Origin: Cristatella mucedo
Lineage: Eukaryota > Bryozoa > Phylactolaemata > Cristatellidae
Assembly (NCBI GenBank): GCA_009760855.2
Contig: WPIO01000101.1
Span: forward strand, 594,001 to 658,000
Length of the DNA: 64,000 nucleotides
Direction of reading: 5' to 3'
In this document: piece after piece, positions 59,948 to 64,000 of the stretch
How positions within the stretch are numbered: the first letter of the stretch is position 1
Layout: the number at the start of each line of letters is the position of its first letter
The notes under the pieces: model-generated
Databases searched by the model: none
Seen by the model: the letters and a program-made list of their open reading frames with translations, nothing else
Told to the model about the DNA's origin: nothing
Position numbers and translations under genes: made by a program

Positions 59948-62935
59948 GAGAGAAGTTCCGGGACCGAGCAACATGCCGACCCCCGGGGGAGATGTGGCTG
60001 TGCTTTTGCCAGATGTCTGACCTCTTTAAGGAAAAGAATGGATCGCTCGAGGTCGCTCAGCTTGGGTGGCGACAGAGCCAACGCCAAGATGGCCTTGGGC
60101 TCGCCCAGGTCGAGCAGCTTGACATGCAGGACGAGCATCTCCAGCGGACAACGCAGCATCTCCGGCACGCTGTACTGCTGTAGCGTGCCTTGGTAGAAGT
60201 GGCGTGTCACCAGGCGGAATACGCGCCCAGCCGACACGCGGCCGGCACGTCCTGTACGGGGTAACAGAGTGGTCGAGTCTCGCAAAAGGAGTGGCAGTGT
60301 CGAGTCTCGCAAAAGGAGTGGCAGTGTCGAGTCTCGCAAAAAAGTCGTGCATCGACATAGAAATGTGCCCTTAAGCCCGGATGAGCTGCCCACCTTTGCG
60401 CTGGGTGCAGTTTGCCTTGGAGGCCCATTCCAACTTAAGGCTGGTGTAGTTTGTTTCGGGGTCGCACACGAGGTTCTTCGTCAAACAGAAGTCAATCACT
60501 GAAAGCAAATCAAACATTGCTTTCTGAACCCTGCGCAAACCGATCCAGTATCCACGGATGTATCACCGGCTACGGCCGGCTCGACACGCCCGCGCATGCA
60601 CCGACCACACGGCTATCCTCATTTAAGGTGTTACCTGTTTAAAGCAAGCTAGATTACACTTTGCTAGAGTACTCACCATACTTAATGTCAGGAACGGTAA
60701 CAGAGCTTTCAGCTATATTGGTAGATAGGATAACCTAATCAAAATATAACGAAGCACACATTTTAGCTGGCACAACCGATTCGAGCAGAAGGCATTGCTC
60801 GATAAATACAGTATCAGCACTATGACAACGAATGAGCATACCTTTCTCATTCCAGGTGGAGCGGGTTCAAAAGCTTGTGATTGCTCGTCGATAGTAATCG
60901 TGGAGTGAAGAGGGATAATCCTAAGCCTGTATGAAAGACAGCTTGAATATGAGAGTGCACGATGTCAATTAAAGTTTCTAAAGTAGAGTACAAAAATCAA
61001 ATTACTAGCGACGAAGTGACTGAACATCGACTGACACTAACATTTTTTAGTCGAGTGATCAGGCTCTGCAAAATTATTCAAGTTTGATCGTTTGTTTACT
61101 TTCACATGCCACTAGACTCAGCATGCATAACCAGCACAGTAAGGATTCCTTCTCGATTCCAATGCCAGATTCTGCCATGAGCTCCTCATGTCTACGCTAT
61201 TAACTGCAGCAGTACAGCCGTCACTGAAACCTTAGGAATGTAAGCTCGACGATGAAGAAATCTAATACCTACACAGGACAGGTTCACAAGGTATATTTAG
61301 TTGAACCATCAGCCAAGTTTACAATGCACTATACAACTCTATGAAATATAATTTGTAGTCCTCTACAGTTAGACCCATTGTCTATACTTCTGTGGCTGAA
61401 GTCCTAGCAACATAGCATTCTAAGAGAAAAAATTCTGTCTCAGTACTTTACAAATGCTGGGAAAAAGTACGTCTATTAGTTACTGATACAACCCACAATC
61501 TCAGCACAAGAATACCGATGGGTATTCACACGGCAGAGCAAATGCAGTGGGCAACAGGTGTCAGAGGATGTCACGACGGCAGTCGAGAGTAAACTCCAGG
61601 CTTTGGGAGCATATGAACTAGAGGTACGGTCGCCAAATGATTTAAGATTAGTTAGCACCACAGCTAAACGACTTAAGTGAGAATATAGGCAGCATCATGC
61701 AAAGCCTAGCGAGGAAGTATTTCCGATAGGTAGGCCAGAGCAGAGAATGAAGTGACTTAAGAGTGAATGACAGAAGCTTGAAGCTTCATAGGCAGCTAGA
61801 TGGGGTGCGAATGCAGGACGGTGAGACGCAGTATAATGTGGCAGCTGCAACACTCACAACAGACAAGCCAAGCTACAGAATTTTGCATACACTATAAGCG
61901 TCTTGCTGAACAGACAGGAAGACCTGCAAGTAGAGAATTCCAGCAGTCTAGTCAAGATAACTCGACTGCAGAGACCAGCATAGTTGTGGTATCCTCATCG
62001 AAGCAGGCCCGACTTTTTGCCACGGCATGTAGCTGAAAGTAAGCAAACTTGGCTGTGCAGCTGAGGCTGCCATTTAGTGAAAGATCATTTTGGATAGGAC
62101 ACTCGGATTGGGTGCAGATGCTACAGGAGATATGGTGGCCAAGCCCATTTTTGAGGGTGAGACTTTTCAAGTTCTGAGAAACACTGGGTTTGCCCATCAC
62201 AGTAAAGTTGGTTATATCATCACTCAATTTGAGGAAGTGTGCTTACAAGTGCAAAATACCGGCAGAAAGAAAGCTGAGACAGTTCGACGTGCTGGAGAGA
62301 GGGCAGGAAGGGATCGAAGCTCTCGAAGCCACCGATTGCACTGTAGTGGCATGAGCACTGGAAGGGCACTTCACAGGCCAATGCCTGAAGGGCAGCTTTT
62401 ACTACAACTGCTTGCAATGCATCCCCTGGCAGTCAATGGTAAACAGCCACAGCACTCTGCTAGCCATCGCCAGAGCCAGATGTGTGGCAACCCGAAATAC
62501 ATGCATAATTTAAACTGGAGTCATGAAAGACGCAGCTTTCGTGCTTGTAGTGAACCACGAGAACACTATAAGACATACCGGCCAAATGGGTAAAACCGAT
62601 AAAACTGCATGCGAATACCGAACACATATCAAGAGAAGGGCTGGAAGTACAAGCTTGCTTAAAGGCTTGCAAGCAGACACAAAGACACTACAATTTTTGT
62701 TGTTCAACAGCAAGTGAAGCAGCATACCTATGGCTGGATTTAATTGATTCGTCCAAGCATGCTTCCAGTGACTGTATTTCAGCAAGCCCTGGCAGAAACA
62801 CAAGCACTGTACCACGCTTGCCTCTACTGCTTCCATCGTCTTCGGCTTCAACTTGATCGAATTTCCCTATCAGTCGCACAGCCAGCTTCTCAGCTTCCGG
62901 ATTAACCCGTGGCTCGGCACCATCAAATTGTTTCA
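39198..62935 (-). CDS. TDRD9: TDRD9 / spindle-E RNA helicase, 3' part (20 exons)
   Basis: TDRD9 is a germline DExH-box ATPase with a Tudor domain that acts in the nuage in piRNA-guided transposon silencing. The exons listed separately rebuild about 1,130 residues co-linear with the human protein (1,382). They run from the end of helicase lobe 1-2 linker to the C-terminus. Visible domains are helicase C (TVLVFLPGLAEI; motif V STNIAESSVTV; motif VI QRKGRAGRV), HA2 (HVFGLLEECLVLAASLSA), an OB-like segment (VSAAFYPNYF), an RRM-like region (PAVYLAVKMRQLKL) and a Tudor domain (FVDYGNTSSVD). The C-terminal PDHDMEITFD and RWNMVNPDDLLQ blocks fit the family, followed by an Ala/Glu-rich extension. DEAH-box and ATP-binding exons lie beyond base 64000. 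Every join but one keeps frame with GT-AG sites. Confidence 0.93.
40803..40918 (-). CDS. TDRD9: TDRD9 exon
   Basis: Acceptor ACGTTTAG, then INAVRLAVNVALGSDDGF and MVVKIQDNARKKILE. Phase 0 to 2; donor CTCGA/GTAATT overlaps an apparent TAA. Confidence 0.85.
41308..41340. repeat. (GT)n microsatellite
   Basis: GT run in a TDRD9 intron. Confidence 0.9.
41551..41689 (-). CDS. TDRD9: TDRD9 exon (YTGALCGLG, PDHDMEITFD)
   Basis: Acceptor CCCCTTAG, phase 2 to 0. Codes KQRYTGALCGLGLDAESK and PDHDMEITFDTKFDLDDVVK, nearly collinear with the human C-terminal region. Donor AAG/GTTTGT. Confidence 0.93.
42033..42578. mobile_element. MITE-like element with about 65-bp terminal inverted repeats
   Basis: Left end (42033-42096) and right end (42514-42578) are imperfect inverted copies sharing CTGACAAAATAGCCTGCA exactly. 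Each end carries GACAAAATAGCC-type words more than once. The interior is AT-rich with no ORF. No target-site duplication was recognised, so the transposon superfamily is undetermined. It sits in a TDRD9 intron. Confidence 0.7.
43506..43570 (-). mobile_element. LINE family C, 3' tail fragment
   Basis: AATAATACATTTGTATAGCA, then GAACTTAATCTCTTTCTAGG and TTTACATATG: the inverted terminal segment. Confidence 0.75.
43901..44107 (-). CDS. TDRD9: TDRD9 exon (ESVNSVALN, TTLMPNIHGLPALLA)
   Basis: Acceptor GTTTCTAG, phase 2 to 2. Codes SVAVDRESVNSVALNSEP, ERLMVAATVTINPSGTLM and TTLMPNIHGLPALLAILFAP. Strong family match. Donor CTAAG/GTGTGT. Confidence 0.95.
44370..44450 (-). CDS. TDRD9: TDRD9 exon, start uncertain
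   Basis: The frame LLTGRWSPTFLLVLTLSDSA ends phase 2 at CCGA/GTTTCA and aligns without gaps to the family's LHGPFNPYEL region. The acceptor is unclear: CACGAAAG at 44438 would give the phase 0 needed, CCTAG at 44451 would require an unseen small exon before it. Neither has a good pyrimidine tract. Confidence 0.55.
45151..45260. repeat. Perfect tandem duplication, 55-bp unit
   Basis: The unit starting TACGTCTTCCATAACAGTTC occurs at 45151-45205 and 45206-45260 with no visible difference, so the duplication is recent. Confidence 0.97.
45755..46010 (-). mobile_element. LINE family D relic
   Basis: Shares GAGAAAGTGAGAAGCATAGC, GAGGTAGTGAGTGGCAT and AGCAGCTCAGGACAGCTG with the minus-strand copy at 63262-63535. 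Confidence 0.7.
49388..49545 (+). mobile_element. SINE family B, copy 3 (best preserved)
   Basis: CCGGCCGAGCTGGTTTGGCC, A box TGGCCCAGTGGTTAAGG, a degraded B-box region (GTGGGCTCGAGCCCC), and the tail GAGATTAGGTTCTCTTAGGG then CGCTATGCAAATG. Confidence 0.85.
50087..50245 (-). CDS. TDRD9: TDRD9 exon
   Basis: Acceptor GGCATCTAG, phase 0 at both ends. Codes QNHKFREEQRKAVVVGRSSD and FMKVKVNMDLNVPRKGPE; donor GAG/GTATTT. This is a divergent linker region, supported by position, phase and spacing more than by identity. Confidence 0.65.
50325..50591 (-). CDS. TDRD9: TDRD9 exon
   Basis: Acceptor GCTTCACAG, phase 0 at both ends. Codes AVEYQLAGIKPSLLKSDCS, SLIAQIYSIVSGIVRIDL and RCLADRANESFVSE, the SNc-like half of the extended Tudor region. 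Donor GAG/GTCAGT. Confidence 0.9.
50895..51075 (-). mobile_element. SINE family A, decayed copy
   Basis: Keeps AGATTTAACAGTCGCG, CACCGCTTGCAG and a CACGGCAGGATTCGACCC B-box region with the expected order and spacing. Confidence 0.65.
52269..52480. repeat. Diverged tandem duplication, about 100-bp unit
   Basis: Two copies starting GTTCACAGAATAGCT (52269 and 52369), each with CATCGCATGGCCAGCTCGTC. The second carries an 11-12 bp insertion. Confidence 0.9.
52545..52772 (-). CDS. TDRD9: TDRD9 exon (Tudor domain core)
   Basis: Acceptor CTGCTTAG, phase 0 at both ends. Codes GTLCLAPFCDD, YYRARIQLVNHI and EVFFVDYGNTSSVDASML, the Tudor fold with the aromatic and acidic residues used for methyl-arginine binding in the family. 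Donor CAG/GTAACC. Confidence 0.95.
52868..52972 (-). CDS. TDRD9: TDRD9 exon (Tudor entry)
   Basis: Acceptor TTTTCAAG, phase 0 at both ends. Codes VVDCGHFWAHYGDDDTLLSM, which matches the VGHFWGYR entry of the extended Tudor domain. Donor AAG/GTATTG. Confidence 0.93.
53049..53244 (-). CDS. TDRD9: TDRD9 exon
   Basis: Acceptor TTTTTAG completes an Arg codon. Codes LCTAPDFEASSAASS then VAEISVVVTHVRTAESIARV. Phase 2 to 0; donor CAG/GTGTGT. Variable linker in the family, supported by phase. Confidence 0.75.
53506..53691 (-). mobile_element. SINE family A, intact-looking copy
   Basis: On the minus strand, TGAGCCGTAATGGCTCACTA, GGTAAGGCGG and B box GGGTTCGAATCC, with an A/T-rich tail near 53510. Lies in a TDRD9 intron. 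Confidence 0.88.
54838..55352 (+). mobile_element. CR1/L2-like LINE, family C, best 3' end
   Basis: The plus frame reads YLSDLLPHEAKHRTTRFSES, IPRTNLKSFGDHAFSSYAPK and AWNSLL, then FKKNLKTPI: the RT C-terminus. A 3' UTR follows ending AAATGTAAAGCGCCTAGGAA, GGGCGCTTTATCAAGTGC and (ATT)n (55322-55352). An extra bare tail lies at 54500-54580. Confidence 0.87.
55599..55906 (-). CDS. TDRD9: TDRD9 exon
   Basis: Acceptor TATACTCCAG, phase 0 to 2. Codes LKNVPLNQGVLYAKDIERLM, SRAYVEF and HPAVYLAVKMRQLKLPLVL, an RRM-like segment conserved in TDRD9. Donor CACAG/GTGAAT. Confidence 0.93.
57186..57293 (-). CDS. TDRD9: TDRD9 exon (AFYPNYF)
   Basis: Acceptor TTTGTAG, phase 0 at both ends. Codes VVVSAAFYPNYFLCGNNDEK, matching VVLAGAFYPNYF of the family. 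Donor TTG/GTAAGC. Confidence 0.93.
57475..57594 (-). CDS. TDRD9: TDRD9 exon
   Basis: Acceptor GCGTAG, phase 0 at both ends. Codes VADVVRELEGRLKDFNIHPL and QHDLLLLK. Donor AAG/GTGCCA. Confidence 0.85.
58815..58916 (-). CDS. TDRD9: TDRD9 exon
   Basis: Acceptor CCTTTTGCAG, phase 0 at both ends. Codes EWDRLRKSGYFH then WCQQKLLQKQRLYE. Donor GAG/GTATGC. Confidence 0.87.
59329..59619 (-). CDS. TDRD9: TDRD9 exon (HA2 region)
   Basis: Acceptor CATTCCCAG, phase 0 at both ends. Codes DGRLTFVGRVLAHLPVDVRL, GKLIVFGHVFGLLEECLVLA and KMQWAAGSASDCIAALNAY. Very strong match. Donor AGG/GTGAGG. Confidence 0.97.
59686..59953. repeat. (GA)n tract, about 265 nt
   Basis: GA repeat with GGGA interruptions. On the TDRD9 sense strand it is a CT tract ending about 65 nt before the acceptor of the exon at 59619. 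Confidence 0.97.
60022..60251 (-). CDS. TDRD9: TDRD9 exon (motif VI end, winged helix)
   Basis: Acceptor CCGTACAG; the join forms QRKGRAGRV. Codes GRVFRLVTRHFY, VPEMLRCPLEMLVLHVKLLD and ALSPPKLSDLERSILFLKE. Phase 1 to 0; donor GAG/GTCAGA. Confidence 0.96.
60273..60341. repeat. Tandem repeat, 27-bp unit, 2.6 copies
   Basis: Unit beginning TCGAGTCTCGCAAAAGGAGT fills half of a 142-nt TDRD9 intron, ending about 20 nt from the acceptor. Confidence 0.95.
60394..60498 (-). CDS. TDRD9: TDRD9 exon
   Basis: Acceptor TGCTTTCAG, phase 1 to 1. Codes IDFCLTKNLVCDPETNYTSL and KLEWASKANCTQRKG. Donor AAAG/GTGGGC. Confidence 0.96.
60677..60734 (-). CDS. TDRD9: TDRD9 exon (helicase motif V)
   Basis: Acceptor TTGATTAG, phase 0 to 1. 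Codes VILSTNIAESSVTVPDIKY. Donor TATG/GTGAGT. Confidence 0.96.
60842..60926 (-). CDS. TDRD9: TDRD9 exon
   Basis: Acceptor CATACAG, phase 2 to 0. Codes LRIIPLHSTITIDEQSQAF and PAPPGMRK, the helicase-C LHS block. Donor AAAG/GTATGC. Confidence 0.94.
61415..62330 (-). mobile_element. LINE family C relic in a TDRD9 intron
   Basis: Minus-oriented copy: GCATTCTAAGAGAAAAAATT tail, TCCAGGCTTTGGGAGCATAT (the AP-KAW coding remnant), and upstream RT-thumb traces to about 62330. No (TAA)n end remains. Confidence 0.75.
62728..62935 (-). CDS. TDRD9: TDRD9 exon (start of helicase C), first in window
   Basis: Acceptor GCTTCTTTCAG; starts in phase 1, so a further exon lies upstream. Codes PEAEKLAVRLIGKFD and RGTVLVFLPGLAEIQSLEAC. 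Donor ATAG/GTATGC. Confidence 0.94.
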
Positions 62936-64000
62936 CTGAAAGAAGCTATAGCAAAAGCAAAGGTCTTAAAACTAAACGTGAGACAAGGAAATACCATGAG
63001 TGGCAACTACCTATGAACGATAAGCAATAAAAAAAGAAGCAGTGTCCCAGTCAATGCACGCCCTCCTCCCAGGATAGCATGAGTAAGCGTCAGAGTGGGA
63101 GATTGGGATGCTACTAATGATGCTTTAGTCAAGGGGGGGTGTATTTTCCCACGACAGTGACACTGCACTTTCGTGTTGGCATGCAAGCCTAATAGAAGCA
63201 TGGGCTGAAACAGCATCAGAGCAAGCACGTCCAACGAGTTCTTGTATACACAAGCACACATGTCATGTCATGTATCTCCGTCTGTAACTCCACAAAGTCA
63301 TAAAGACCATGTGGGAGTTACGCAGGAGAGTTTTGAACAGCGCACTCACAGCCTAAGCGGCTTTCGGTAGCCAAAAGACTTCGTCTCACGCAACAAAGAG
63401 AAAGTGGGAAGCATAGCAGAGTCAGGAGAGCAGTTGAGGTAGTGAGTAGCATAGAAGTAGCAGCTCAGGACTGCTGAAAAGGATGTGCCATAGTCGGCAG
63501 TAGGAGAGTAGTTCACTCACCATGTTGGAGCATCCCTGCTATCGATCAACTCTTAGGAGTTTAGACACACAGATATACCTGGCCTGCCATAAGCTAAGCC
63601 CAGCTCTTTTAAATAGCCTTATTCTTATCGATTCATGCGGTCAACGGTGCAACTAGTGAGAAAGGCCATATCCAGTACTTGTCCCAACCCCAATGCATAG
63701 TCTGCATTGTGAGTGCACCACATACTTACTTGGACATAACTTTCAATTCTATTAATAGCTTGACACCGGCACCGATCAACCTGATTACCCCTTTACATGC
63801 AATCTTCATCATACAAACAGGCTACAACTGGGACAACAGGGTCCTGCCAGCTCGCATGTCAAAGCATCAAGCTGCAGACGGGGATCCCTACTAATTAAAG
63901 CGAGAAAGTCTATCCGCCTTTTCGGCACAGGGCACTTTTGTCACGTGGCAAGATGGTGGCCAGTACTTCCGAGAGTGACATGTAATAGACAATGTAATTG
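62936..64000. other. TDRD9 intron, no upstream exon found
   Basis: No segment codes the DEAH box, motif III or the linker expected before helicase C, so the next exon must lie past 64000. The stretch holds a LINE D relic. Confidence 0.6.
63262..63535 (-). mobile_element. LINE family D relic
   Basis: Inverse of the 27120-27190 end: ATGTATCTCCGTCTGTAACT, CCACAAAGTCATAAAGACCA and GGGAGTTACGCAGGAGAG, then coding remnants to about 63535. Confidence 0.8.

Noticed and set aside
63700-63790. Upstream TDRD9 exon on the minus strand (VDRCRCQAINRIESYVQ with a GTAAGT donor)
   Set aside because: It ends in phase 0 while the next exon requires phase 1, and the peptide does not resemble the expected helicase linker.

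Overview
This is a window of an animal nuclear genome. It shows long spliced genes with GT-AG introns, in-frame joins that rebuild conserved animal proteins, CpG-rich gene starts, tRNA-derived SINEs, CR1/L2-like LINE relics and very long GA/CT microsatellites. A selenocysteine-containing selenoprotein N and the piRNA-pathway helicase TDRD9 argue for a non-insect invertebrate or a basal deuterostome/lophotrochozoan. The species cannot be told from the sequence alone. Family assignments rest on my memory of the human and other animal proteins, not on a database search.

Layout: (1) The minus strand from about 8.0 kb to the left edge holds the 5' part of a mixed-lineage kinase (MAP3K9/10/11/21 type): an SH3 exon, a 6.6 kb intron, then the N-lobe and catalytic-loop exon. 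The rest lies beyond base 1. (2) 8.1-15.0 kb has no convincing gene. It is filled with LINE relics and SINEs and has one unassigned exon-like ORF. (3) The minus strand 24.4-15.05 kb holds a complete PP2C-type phosphatase (PPM1A/B) with a plausible poly(A) signal. (4) The plus strand 25.3-34.3 kb holds a complete selenoprotein N (SELENON): 8 exons, an in-frame UGA for selenocysteine in an S-C-U-G motif, a hairpin starting 6 nt after that UGA (selenocysteine redefinition element) and a SECIS-like element about 315 nt after the stop codon. PPM1 and SELENON are head to head across a 0.9 kb GC-rich region. (5) 34.3-39.2 kb is intergenic between convergent genes. (6) The minus strand from 62.9 to 39.2 kb holds 20 exons of TDRD9 (spindle-E): the helicase C-terminal half, HA2 domain and Tudor domain to the C-terminus. 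Its 5' exons lie beyond base 64000.

The genes do not form one pathway: MLK is JNK-pathway signalling, PPM1A/B is a Ser/Thr phosphatase that in other animals opposes stress kinases, SELENON is an ER calcium/redox selenoprotein, and TDRD9 silences transposons in the germline. The strongest non-routine signal is the selenocysteine recoding machinery of SELENON. Of secondary interest are a large fold-back, a 0.55 kb inverted-repeat element, shared 3' tails between a SINE and a LINE family, and GA/CT tracts lying next to splice sites in all four genes.
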